From JBBRVW01 sp038246545 (lineage in GTDB: Bacteria; Actinomycetota; Actinomycetes; JACCUZ01), in NCBI GenBank assembly GCA_038246545.1, contig JBBRVW010000026.1:1-64000 (forward strand): a stretch of DNA of 64,000 bases. The letters are read 5' to 3'. Shown here in pieces: positions 8,101-15,367 of the stretch. The position numbers and the translations under genes are program-made. Every line of letters begins with the position of its first letter. Positions within the stretch are counted from its first letter, which is position 1. The notes below the pieces were generated by a model that was not told the DNA's origin, did no database searches, and saw only the letters and a program-made list of their open reading frames with translations.

Positions 8101-9138
8101 ATGGGCGGCGTGACGCGGTGGGTGCTGCACGTCGACCTGGACCAGTTCCTGGCCGCCGTCGAGATCCTCCGCCACCCGGAGTACACGGGCCTGCCGGTGG
8201 TGGTCGGCGGCGACGGCGATCCCACCAAGCGCGGTGTCGTCAGCACCGCGTCGTACGAGGCGCGCGCGAGAGGCGTCAGGTCGGGGACGCCGATGCGCAC
8301 CGCGGCGAAACGGATCCCGGAGGCCGTCTTCCTGCCGCTCGACCGCGAGCACTACGAGGCGGTGTCGGCCGAGGTGATGGCCGCCCTGCGCACCGTCACC
8401 GAGCAGGTCGAGGTGCTCGGCTGGGACGAGGCGTTCGTCGGCGTCGACGACCCGCCCGGCGACGAGCCCGAGGCCGTCGCGCGCGAGGTCCAGGCGCGGG
8501 TGCTCGGGGCGACCCGGCTGCACTGCTCGGTCGGCATCGGCCGCAACCGGCTGCAGGCGAAGATCGCGACGTCGTACGGCAAGCCGGCGGGGGTCTTCCG
8601 GCTCACCGGCGCGACCTGGTTCGACGTGCTCGGCGACCTGCCCACCGACGCGCTGTGGGGTGTCGGCGCCAAGACCGCGCTGAAGCTCACCGACCTCGGG
8701 CTCACCACCGTGCGGGCGCTCGCCGAGGCCGACGTCGACGCGCTGGCCGCCCGGTTCGGGCCCGCGACCGGGCCGTGGCTGCAGCGGCTGGCCGCCGGCC
8801 GCGACAGCGCTGCCGTGAGCAGCACGCCGTACGTCCGGCGCTCGCTCGGCCGCGAGGTCACCTACCAGCAGGACCTCGCCGACTGGGCTGACGTCCGCCG
8901 TGAGGTAAGCGCCCTGGCGCAGCGGGTCGCCGGCGAGGTCGCCGACGAAGGCCGCGACGCACTCCGGGTGGTCGTGAAGGTGCGCTACGCGCCGTTCTTC
9001 ACCGCGACCCACGGGCGCACGCTGCCGGAGCCGACCACCGACGCGACCGCGGTCGAGGCCGCGGCGCTGGAGGCGCTGGACCGGTTCGAGCAGCGCCCGG
9101 TGCGGCTGCTCGGTGTCCGCGCCGAGCTGGTCCGCTAG
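8101..9138 (+). CDS. dinB: DNA polymerase IV-like Y-family polymerase
   Basis: A 345-residue Y-family translesion polymerase. The catalytic carboxylates are visible in HVDLDQFLAAVE (motif I) and VLGWDEAFVGVD (motif III). SVGIGRNRLQAKIATSYGKP is the palm/thumb motif, and an HhH-containing thumb follows (LWGVGAKTALKLTDLGLTTV). The little-finger domain ends at the C-terminus without an obvious clamp-binding QLxLF tail. The usual S-x-D-E-A-Y is replaced by G-W-D-E-A-F, a variant that may alter the steric gate. It would extend primers past lesions or slipped ends. No LexA box is obvious upstream. The stop codon shares the tetranucleotide CTAG with the convergent molybdenum hydroxylase gene. Confidence 0.88.
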   Translation: MGGVTRWVLHVDLDQFLAAVEILRHPEYTGLPVVVGGDGDPTKRGVVSTASYEARARGVRSGTPMRTAAKRIPEAVFLPLDREHYEAVSAEVMAALRTVTEQVEVLGWDEAFVGVDDPPGDEPEAVAREVQARVLGATRLHCSVGIGRNRLQAKIATSYGKPAGVFRLTGATWFDVLGDLPTDALWGVGAKTALKLTDLGLTTVRALAEADVDALAARFGPATGPWLQRLAAGRDSAAVSSTPYVRRSLGREVTYQQDLADWADVRREVSALAQRVAGEVADEGRDALRVVVKVRYAPFFTATHGRTLPEPTTDATAVEAAALEALDRFEQRPVRLLGVRAELVR

Positions 9139-11222
9139 CGCCGGTCCAGTGCCGCGACCACGGCCTCCGCGGTGAGCGGCAGGTCGCGCACGCGGACCCC
9201 CACCGCGGCGGCGAGCGCGTTGGCGATCGCCGCCGCCGTCGGTCCCTGCGCGACCTCGCCGGAGCCCACCGACGGCAGGTCCGGCCGGTCCATCAGCACG
9301 ACGTCGACGACGGGGACCTCGGAGAACCGCAGGACCGGGTAGGTCTCCCAGTCGGTGCTGGTCACCCGGCAGGTGTCGAAGCGCACCCGCTCCTTCAGCG
9401 TCCAGCTCGCCGCCTGCACCGCCCCGCCCTCGACCTGGTTGCGGACGCCGTCGGGCTGCACGACCCGGCCGACCTCGACGGCCAGGGTGAGCCGCCGCAA
9501 CCGCACGTCGGCGACCGCCTCGACCTCGGCGACCACCGCGCACCAGCCGCCCTTCTTGTACTGCGCCACGGCGACGCCGTGCCCGACGTCGCCGCCGGTC
9601 GGCCGCGAAGCCCAGCCGGCCCGCTCCGCCACCGCCTCGAGCACCGCACGCCCGCGCGGGTCGGAGAGGTGGTCGAGCCGGTAGGCCACCGGGTCGGCGC
9701 CGGCCGACTCGGCCAGCTCGTCCATGAACGACTCGTTCGCGAACACGTTGGTGAACGCCCCCAGCGACCGCAGCGAGGACGACCGCAGGGCCACCTGGTC
9801 CAGCCGGTGCCCGGTGATCCGCCGCGCTGGTACGTCGTAGGACGGCACCGCGCCGCGCGCGCTGCCCGCGCCACGCTCGGGCGGCGGGTCGACCGGTGCG
9901 CGCGCCGGCGCACCTCCGTCGACGTGGGAGGCGGCCAGCAGCCCGGGAGTGCCGGCGAACCCCGGGCGCGAGGTGTGGCCCTGGCTCCAGATGTCGCACT
10001 CCCAGCTGGTGATGCGGCCGTTGTCCAGCCGCGCCGCGAGATCGACGGCCTGCGGCGACCCGAACGGCGACCACGCCAGCTCGTCGGCGCGGCTCCACCG
10101 CACCTGCACCGGCCGACCGGGCACCGCGCGCGCCAGCAGCACGGCATCGAAGGCGGCGTCGTCGGCGCCGTTGTGCCCGTACGCCCCGGCACTCTCGACG
10201 TGCTCGACGACAACCCGGCCGGCGTCGATCGACAACGCCTGCGCGACCGCGAGCCGCAGTCCGAACACGTTCTGGCTGTGGCTCCACACGTGCAGGTGGT
10301 CGTCGTTCCACCGGGCCAGTCCGCAGCTCGGCGCGATGGACGCGTGCGCCAGGAACGGCCGGCTGTACGACGCCGCCATCTTACGCGAGCCGGTGGCAGC
10401 AGCGATGTCGCCGGTCTCGTCGACGACGAAGTCGGTGTGCGGTCCGGTGCGCAGGTAGGTCGCGAGGTCGTCCTCGTCCGGCAGCGTCGGCCGCTCGTCC
10501 CACCTGGCGGCGCGGCGCAGCCCGTCGGCGGCGAGGTCGGCGACCCGCTCGTCGTCGGCGACGACCCCGAGGAACGACCCGTCGCGCACGACGGCGACGA
10601 CGTGCTCGGTGGCGGCGACCGCGTCCACGTCGACCGACACCAGCGTCGCGGCGGGGGACGGTGGTCGCACCACGCGCCCCCACAGCTGGCCGGGCAGCAC
10701 CAGGTCGGCGAGGTAGCGCGGGCGGCCGGTCACCTTGTCGGGCAGGTCCAGCCGCGCGACGTCGACCGGAGCGCCGTCCGCAGCCTTGGGCGTCGGGGTC
10801 CCGTCGGCGTCCACGTCGAGGTCGACGAGTGCCGCCAGCTCGCCGTACGTCGTGCTGCGGCCGTCCGGCGCGGTGAACGTGCCGTCGCGCACCACTACTC
10901 CGGGGCCGAGCTGGCCGGCAGCGGCGGCGACGAACAGGGCTCGGGCCGACGCGCACGCCTGGCGCAGCGCCGAGCCCGAGTCGGCGACCGACATGCTGCC
11001 GGCGGTCGGTCCCTCGTCCGGGGCGAGGCCGGTGTGCGCACCGAGCACCCGCACCGTCGCCGGGGCGACGTCGAGCTCCTGCGCGGCGATCGCCGCCAGC
11101 GCGGTGAGGATCCCTTGCCCCAGCTCGACCTTGCCGGTGCGCACCGTGACGGTGCCGTCGTCGCCCACGTGCAGCCACGACGACAGCCGCGGGGCGGCGG
11201 CGAGGTGCGGGGGGAGGCTCAT
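9135..11222 (-). CDS. Molybdopterin-binding large subunit of a xanthine dehydrogenase-family hydroxylase (IorB/nicotinate dehydrogenase type)
   Basis: A 695-residue catalytic subunit. The N-terminus SWLHVGDDGTVTVRTGKVEL followed by GQGILTAL, the domain order, and the C-terminal SVGSGEVAQGPTAAAIANAL, which holds the conserved catalytic Glu, match two-component IorAB-type enzymes. These hydroxylate N-heterocycles or aldehydes using a Mo-pterin cofactor. The sequence is somewhat shorter than typical IorB (about 750-780). It overlaps the 2Fe-2S subunit by ATGA, so the two subunits are translated together. No FAD subunit is present, which fits the type that passes electrons to cytochromes rather than NAD. 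The substrate is not deducible; no XdhC-like insertion factor is seen in this operon. Confidence 0.87.
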   Translation of the reverse strand: MSLPPHLAAAPRLSSWLHVGDDGTVTVRTGKVELGQGILTALAAIAAQELDVAPATVRVLGAHTGLAPDEGPTAGSMSVADSGSALRQACASARALFVAAAAGQLGPGVVVRDGTFTAPDGRSTTYGELAALVDLDVDADGTPTPKAADGAPVDVARLDLPDKVTGRPRYLADLVLPGQLWGRVVRPPSPAATLVSVDVDAVAATEHVVAVVRDGSFLGVVADDERVADLAADGLRRAARWDERPTLPDEDDLATYLRTGPHTDFVVDETGDIAAATGSRKMAASYSRPFLAHASIAPSCGLARWNDDHLHVWSHSQNVFGLRLAVAQALSIDAGRVVVEHVESAGAYGHNGADDAAFDAVLLARAVPGRPVQVRWSRADELAWSPFGSPQAVDLAARLDNGRITSWECDIWSQGHTSRPGFAGTPGLLAASHVDGGAPARAPVDPPPERGAGSARGAVPSYDVPARRITGHRLDQVALRSSSLRSLGAFTNVFANESFMDELAESAGADPVAYRLDHLSDPRGRAVLEAVAERAGWASRPTGGDVGHGVAVAQYKKGGWCAVVAEVEAVADVRLRRLTLAVEVGRVVQPDGVRNQVEGGAVQAASWTLKERVRFDTCRVTSTDWETYPVLRFSEVPVVDVVLMDRPDLPSVGSGEVAQGPTAAAIANALAAAVGVRVRDLPLTAEAVVAALDRR

Positions 11223-11689
11223 CGGTCGGCCTCCGCCGCCCGCAGCACAGCGGCCATCATCCGCCGCTGCGCACCACAGCGGCACAGGTTCCGGTCCAGC
11301 GCCTCGACCACGGCGTCCTCGGTGGGCGACGGGTTCTCGGCGAGGAGCGCTGCCGCGCTGACCAGGACGCCGGAGACGCAGAAGCCGCACTGCGCGGCCT
11401 GCTCGTCGAGGAAGGCCTGCTGCACCGGGTGCAGCCCGCCGTCGCTGCCGAGCCCTTCGACGGTGACGACGTCCTTGCCGTCGGCCGACCAGATCGGGGT
11501 GTCGCACGACGGGGCGGCCTTGCCGTCGACCAGCACGAAGCACGCGCCGCACAGGCCGACGCCGCAGCCGAACCGCGTCCCGGACTTGCCGAGCTCCTGC
11601 CGCAGCACGTGCAGCAGCGATGCATCGCGGTCGGTGGTGACCTCGCGCGGCTCGCCGTCGACGGTGAGCCGGAACGTCTGGTCGGTCAT
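11219..11689 (-). CDS. 2Fe-2S small subunit of the molybdenum hydroxylase (IorA type)
   Basis: A 156-residue ferredoxin-like subunit carrying all eight ligands of the two [2Fe-2S] clusters. The plant-type cluster uses Cys 42, 47, 50 and 62 (FGCGVGLCGACFV then SCDTP). The second cluster uses Cys 101, 104, 136 and 138 (QCGFC and LCRCG). It relays electrons from the Mo centre of the large subunit encoded immediately downstream, with which it shares an ATGA overlap. Its Shine-Dalgarno sequence lies inside the end of the TauE-like gene seven bases upstream. There is no signal peptide, so the complex is cytoplasmic or attached through a partner. Confidence 0.93.
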   Translation of the reverse strand: MTDQTFRLTVDGEPREVTTDRDASLLHVLRQELGKSGTRFGCGVGLCGACFVLVDGKAAPSCDTPIWSADGKDVVTVEGLGSDGGLHPVQQAFLDEQAAQCGFCVSGVLVSAAALLAENPSPTEDAVVEALDRNLCRCGAQRRMMAAVLRAAEADR

Positions 11690-11696
11690 GTCGGCG

Positions 11697-12485
11697 TCAG
11701 CCTCCCGTCACGACGTTGTGCGCCAGCGACACTGCGGACGCGGCGACGAGCACCAGCGTGACGCGCTGGAACGTCACGCGCGACAGCTTGGTCGCCGCCC
11801 AGGACCCGATCGGCTGGGTCAGTGCGATAGGCACCAGCAGGAGCAGGCTCTCGACCAGGCGGCTCCCGGTGTAGAGGCCGACGAGCCCCAACGTGACCGC
11901 CTGCACCACGGCGCCGACACCGAACAGCACCGCGAGGGAGAACACGTACGCCCGCGGCAGCAGCTGGAAGCCGTGCAGGTAGGTCGTGAGCAGCGGCCCC
12001 GAGATGCCGGTCGAGCCCTGCAGGCCGCCCGCGACCAAGCCCACCGGGGGAGACGTGAGCCGGGTCACCCGGGTCGGCAGGTGGAAGCCGGGGTGCACGA
12101 GTGCCACGACGACGTAGGCGACGATCACGATGACCAGAGCGGCGGACAGGGCCCGGCCGTTGAGCGACTTCAGTGCGAAGGTGCCGACGACCGCGCCGAT
12201 GATGCTCGTGACCACCAGGCTCCGCAGGTCGCGGGTGCGGGGGTACTCGGCGCGGTGCGACACGACCAGCCAGCCGTTCGCCACGATGCCGGGGATCGCC
12301 ATGATGACCACGGCGTGCTCGACGCCGAGGAACGGCGCCATCACCGGTATCGCGACCTGCGGGAGCCCGCCGCCGGTAGCGCCCTTGATGAACGCGCCGA
12401 TGGCGACGGCGACGACGATGATGACGACGTCGAGCGCGCTCGTGCCCGACCCCGCAGCGGCGGCCGCGGCGAGCGTGCCGGTCAC
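11697..12485 (-). CDS. TauE/SafE-family membrane transporter
   Basis: A 262-residue integral membrane protein with about eight hydrophobic segments and the internally repeated glycine-rich motifs of the family: AIGAFIKGATGGGLPQVAIP in the first half and GLVAGGLQGSTGISGPLLTT in the second. Relatives export sulfite, sulfoacetate or other organic anions, or act as sulfonate or organic-acid permeases. It lies between the AhpD-like gene (22-nt gap) and the 2Fe-2S subunit (7-nt gap) in one operon, so it may move the substrate or product of the molybdenum hydroxylase. That role is inference from gene order. The GTG start gives a short lead before helix 1. Confidence 0.85.
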   Translation of the reverse strand: MTGTLAAAAAAGSGTSALDVVIIVVAVAIGAFIKGATGGGLPQVAIPVMAPFLGVEHAVVIMAIPGIVANGWLVVSHRAEYPRTRDLRSLVVTSIIGAVVGTFALKSLNGRALSAALVIVIVAYVVVALVHPGFHLPTRVTRLTSPPVGLVAGGLQGSTGISGPLLTTYLHGFQLLPRAYVFSLAVLFGVGAVVQAVTLGLVGLYTGSRLVESLLLLVPIALTQPIGSWAATKLSRVTFQRVTLVLVAASAVSLAHNVVTGG

Positions 12486-12507
12486 CGGGCGCCTCGTGGC
12501 GCCCGGG

Positions 12508-13176
12508 TCATGCGGTGCTGCTGGCGCTCTGCTCGGCGTCGGCGGGCGCGGCCGCGTCCTTGGCCCAGTAGGCCTGCGCGGCCTTGCTCTCGGCCAGTGC
12601 CTCGGCGGTCTCGAACCCTGGCGCCATCGATGCTGTCGTACCGGCCAGCACCTGGTGGTGCTCGATGTCGAGCAGCCGCAGCCAGGACTGCTGCCCGTAC
12701 GTGAGGCCGACGAAGCAGCCGAGCTCGACCAGCTCGGCCTCGGTGAAGTGCGCGTTCATCCGCTCCCAGAACGCGTCGTCGACGTCGAGGCGCCAGGCGA
12801 TCGCCTCGGTGTAGGCCAGCGCCGCCTTCTGCCGCTCGTCGTAGCGCTCGCTGGACTCGAAGTTGAGCAGCTCGTCGTACTGCTGCTCGAGCAGCCCGGC
12901 GGTGGTGGCCTTGATCGAGCGCTGGTTGCCGCAGAACTCGCACTTCACGGTGCGCGACACGTAGACCCGCGCGAGCTCCTTGATGCTGTGGTCGAGGACG
13001 CCGGAGTGGAAGATCGCCTTCCACGAGTCGGCGAAGGCCCAGAAGGCGTTCGGGGCGTGGGCCCGGACCGCCGAGGACTCCGGCCGCGGGGTGCCCTCGC
13101 GGGCGCAACGGTGCATCTCCTCCTGCATCCGCTCGTCCATCGACTCGACCGGGACGTAGCTGATGCGCGGTGCCAT
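12508..13176 (-). CDS. Carboxymuconolactone decarboxylase / AhpD-like protein
   Basis: A 222-residue all-helical protein. The core motif is YVSRTVKCEFCGNQRSIKA, containing the CxxC pair of AhpD-type alkylhydroperoxidases (Cys-Glu-Phe-Cys). A second helical part contains FVGLTYGQQSWLRLLDIEHH. Members act as peroxidatic disulfide reductases or as ring-lactone decarboxylases; the retained CxxC favours a redox role. It is the first gene of the operon AhpD-like / TauE-like / 2Fe-2S / Mo subunit. A GGAGG site lies 7 nt before ATG at 13176, and a LacI-type palindrome lies just upstream (13199-13210). The C-terminal Ala/Asp/Ser-rich tail looks disordered. Confidence 0.8.
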   Translation of the reverse strand: MAPRISYVPVESMDERMQEEMHRCAREGTPRPESSAVRAHAPNAFWAFADSWKAIFHSGVLDHSIKELARVYVSRTVKCEFCGNQRSIKATTAGLLEQQYDELLNFESSERYDERQKAALAYTEAIAWRLDVDDAFWERMNAHFTEAELVELGCFVGLTYGQQSWLRLLDIEHHQVLAGTTASMAPGFETAEALAESKAAQAYWAKDAAAPADAEQSASSTA

Positions 13177-13198
13177 GGGGAACCTCCGATGCGACGGT

Positions 13199-13210
13199 GC
13201 AATCGATTGC
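13199..13210 (-). promoter_or_regulatory. Palindromic LacI-family-type operator before the molybdenum hydroxylase operon
   Basis: GCAATCGATTGC is a perfect 12-bp palindrome with the central CG typical of LacI/GalR operators; with flanks it reads TGCAATCGATTGCG. On the minus strand it lies about 23 nt before the ATG of the AhpD-like gene, just downstream of a possible -10 (TACAGT). Repressor binding there would block initiation. No LacI-family gene is in the window, so the regulator would act in trans. Confidence 0.55.
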
Positions 13211-13325
13211 GGTCACTGTAGACCCCGGGGCTCGCCGGGCGGAAGGGCAGGGCATGTGGCCCACGCCACACCGGCTGTGGCCACTCCGCGCGTCTGGCCG
13301 GGCCGGTGGCTGCGAGGATCCCGGC

Positions 13326-13889
13326 ATGACCCAGCACGTGCCGCGGTTCCTGGTCACCCAGCGCCTGACGGTGATGGTCAACCGGTACGACGTGCTGGAG
13401 ACCGCGCCGGACGGGTCGCCCGGCCGGTTGCTGGCCACCGCGCAGCAGAAGCGGCTGGCGTTCAAGGAGCAGGTCACGTTCTACGCCGATGCCGACCGGA
13501 GCACGCCCGTGTTCGGCTTCAAGGCCCGCCAGCGACTCGACCTCGGCGCCGGCTACGACGTCACCGACGCTACCGGCGCGGCTCTCGGGTACTTCCGCAA
13601 GGACTTCGCGCAGAGCCTGCTCCGGACGACCTTCCACGTCGACGCTCCCGGGCTGCGCGCGACCGGTCGGGAGCGCAGCCTGCCGATCGCGCTGGTCCGG
13701 CGGTTCGTCGACGTCCCGCTGGCGTTCCACTTCGACTTCCGGGACGAGGCGACCGACGCGGTGGTGATGAGCAGCCAGAAGAGGTTCGCGCTGCGCGACC
13801 GCTATGTCGTCGACGTGCCGGACCCCCGGATCGACTTCCGGTTGGCCGCCTCGGTCGCGGTCGCCCTGGACGCGCTGCTCTCCCGCTGA
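13326..13889 (+). CDS. LURP-one-related / tubby-like fold protein
   Basis: A 187-residue beta-rich protein. The pattern matches LURP-one-related proteins: a modified 12-stranded barrel around a central helix, with repeated F/Y-x-V-x-D-x-x-G segments such as DVTDATGAALGYFRKDF and the N-terminal RLTVMVNRYDVLETAPDG. Function in bacteria is unknown; the fold is related to phospholipid scramblases and tubby proteins. ATG at 1326 of the 12-kb mark (position 13326) was chosen because the conserved domain begins directly after it. The reading frame stays open upstream, but that stretch has no similarity and overlaps the putative operator region. It is convergent with the GntR gene, with a short hairpin between them. 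Confidence 0.72.
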   Translation: MTQHVPRFLVTQRLTVMVNRYDVLETAPDGSPGRLLATAQQKRLAFKEQVTFYADADRSTPVFGFKARQRLDLGAGYDVTDATGAALGYFRKDFAQSLLRTTFHVDAPGLRATGRERSLPIALVRRFVDVPLAFHFDFRDEATDAVVMSSQKRFALRDRYVVDVPDPRIDFRLAASVAVALDALLSR

Positions 13890-13926
13890 GCCGGTGTGTG
13901 CCCGGTGCCGCAGCCGGGTCGCCGGC

Positions 13927-13952
13927 CGGGAACGAGCATCCGTCGGTTCCCG
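13927..13952. terminator. Possible bidirectional terminator hairpin
   Basis: Seven-base perfect arms CGGGAAC and GTTCCCG are separated by 12 nt, in the 73-nt gap between the convergent LURP-one and GntR genes. There is no U tract; support is position and pairing only. Confidence 0.35.
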
Positions 13953-13962
13953 CCGAGGACGG

Positions 13963-14670
13963 TCAGGTGCGGCGGCGGACGGAACGCGGGGTTGCCGGGC
14001 CGAACACCTCGGGGTGCGCGGCCAGCTCGATCCGGGTGCGCCGGATGTGGCCGGCGAGGTAGCGCTCGGCGTCCTCGGGGTCGCGGCGCGTCAGCGCGTC
14101 CAGGATCAGCCGGTGCTCGTGGTCGACGACCTCGCGGCGGTGCGGCCGGCCGTCGAGGCTCATGAAGGCCCGCCGGTAGGCCTGGGTCGAGTTCCACAGC
14201 CGGGTGACGCTTGACGCCAGCTGCTCGCTCGCGCAGCCGGCGTAGGAGCCGAGGTGGAACGCGCGGTCCAGCGCGAGGAACTCGCCGAGGTCGTCGTCGG
14301 CCATGATCCGGCCGTGGATCTCGGCGAGCCCGGCGATCTCGGAGTCGGCGAGGTGCGGCAACGACTCGGTGAGGGCCAGCGGCTCCAGCCGCTCGCGCAT
14401 CCGGTAGAGCACGTCGAGCTCGGCCGGGTCGAGCCGCGGGACGCGGGCGCCCTTGTTGGCCGTGTGCTCGGTGAGCCCCTCGGCCTCGAGGATCCGCAGC
14501 GCCTCGCGCACCGGGAGCCGGCTGGTGCCGAGCCGCTCGGCGACCTCCTCCTGCCGGATCCGCTCGCCGGGGGCGATGTCGCCCGCGAGGATCGCGTCGC
14601 GCAGGTGGGCCGCGATGCGCTCGCTCGCGGCACCGGCGGCCGGTGCAGGGACGTCGGGGTGGGCGGTCAC
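13963..14670 (-). CDS. GntR-family regulator, FadR/FCD subfamily
   Basis: A 235-residue regulator. The N-terminal winged helix (about 15-80) contains RIRQEEVAERLGTSRLPVRE and LRILEAEGLTEHTANKGARV. The C-terminal all-helical FCD ligand domain has the metal/ligand positions expected of the family (EFLALDRAFHLGSYAGC and VVDHEHRLILDAL). GTG at 14670 overlaps the stop of the upstream VOC gene as GTGA. FCD regulators usually repress operons for organic acids or amino acids. The divergent fused 2-oxoacid dehydrogenase operon is the obvious target, since two TGGGATCC palindromes lie in the shared promoter region. The ligand is probably a substrate of that pathway (inference). Confidence 0.88.
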   Translation of the reverse strand: MTAHPDVPAPAAGAASERIAAHLRDAILAGDIAPGERIRQEEVAERLGTSRLPVREALRILEAEGLTEHTANKGARVPRLDPAELDVLYRMRERLEPLALTESLPHLADSEIAGLAEIHGRIMADDDLGEFLALDRAFHLGSYAGCASEQLASSVTRLWNSTQAYRRAFMSLDGRPHRREVVDHEHRLILDALTRRDPEDAERYLAGHIRRTRIELAAHPEVFGPATPRSVRRRT

Positions 14671-15230
14671 GACGTCGAGGATGCCCGGTCCGGTGCCGCC
14701 AGGTGCGCGGCCCAGTCCGCAGCGGTGCCACCCGCGCGGTCGAACGCCTTGCGCCCCGGGTAGGACACCAGCTCGAACTGCATCCCCCACGGCGAGAGGA
14801 AGTAGACCCACCGCTGGCCCTCGGACGGCCCCCTGCTCGCGGTCGGCTCGCCGAGGACGGTGAGGCCCTGCCCCCGCAGGAAGGCGACCGCGGCGTCGAG
14901 GTCGTCGACGTACAGCGCGACGTGGTGGCCGCCGACGTCGCTGTTGCGCGGCTGCCGGGGCTGCTGGTCCGGCGCGGACCACTGGAAGACCTCGAAGATC
15001 GCCTGCCCACCGCAGCGGAGGAAGTGCAGCTGCGCCATGACGGCGCGCGGGTCGACGTCGAGGTGCTCGGTCATCCAGTCGTCGCCGGGCTCGTCGTGCA
15101 CGAACGGGCCGAGCGAGTACATGTACTCGCAGCCGAGGACGTCGACCAGGAAGGTCCGGGCCTGCTCGAGGTCGGGGACCGTGAAGCCGATGTGGTCGAC
15201 CCCGGTGAGGCCCGGCAAGGTGTCCGGCAC
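14667..15230 (-). CDS. VOC-family enzyme (glyoxalase/dioxygenase-like)
   Basis: A 187-residue two-module VOC protein. Module one starts at GVDHIGFTVPDLEQARTFLV and module two at GGHHVALYVDDLDAAVAFLR, each supplying a metal-ligand His; QLHFLRCGGQAIFEVF and MQFELVSY supply the Glu ligands. It therefore has the complete H/E metal centre of a functional enzyme, unlike drug-binding members. The GTG start at 15230 has an AGGAG site 5 nt upstream. It is the first gene of a two-gene unit with the GntR regulator and is divergent from the E1-E2 operon. Co-regulation with that operon suggests it acts on the same unknown carbon compound. Confidence 0.8.
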   Translation of the reverse strand: MPDTLPGLTGVDHIGFTVPDLEQARTFLVDVLGCEYMYSLGPFVHDEPGDDWMTEHLDVDPRAVMAQLHFLRCGGQAIFEVFQWSAPDQQPRQPRNSDVGGHHVALYVDDLDAAVAFLRGQGLTVLGEPTASRGPSEGQRWVYFLSPWGMQFELVSYPGRKAFDRAGGTAADWAAHLAAPDRASSTS

Positions 15231-15258
15231 GAGAGCTCCTGACTGGCGTGAGCGCCGT

Positions 15259-15322
15259 TTGGATCCCAAGAGGCTATCGGAGAGGGCAAAATTGCCGCCA
15301 GGGGTTGAGATGGGATCCCATC
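15259..15322. promoter_or_regulatory. Divergent promoter region with paired GntR-type operator candidates
   Basis: Two related sites lie between the GntR/VOC unit and the E1-E2 operon: TTGGATCCCAA (15259-15269, near the minus-strand start) and the perfect 14-bp palindrome GATGGGATCCCATC (15309-15322, near the plus-strand start). They share TGGGATCC. Between them is GGCAA-AA-TTGCC (15285-15296). One site per promoter is what autoregulation plus repression of the divergent operon would need. Confidence 0.6.
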
Positions 15323-15367
15323 GGTGCCACTCTGGTCTCCCGCATGCCACCCGAGGGAGCTGCCGTC

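Noticed and set aside
5089..10311. A 1740-codon open frame on the minus strand across the nitronate monooxygenase, heparinase and dinB region
   Set aside because: It runs antisense or out of frame to well-supported genes, has Arg/Ala/Gly-rich composition typical of shadow frames in high-GC DNA, and matches no domain.
9579..12704. A 1041-codon plus-strand frame opposite the molybdenum hydroxylase operon
   Set aside because: Complement of genes with complete cofactor motifs; its product is low-complexity and domain-free.
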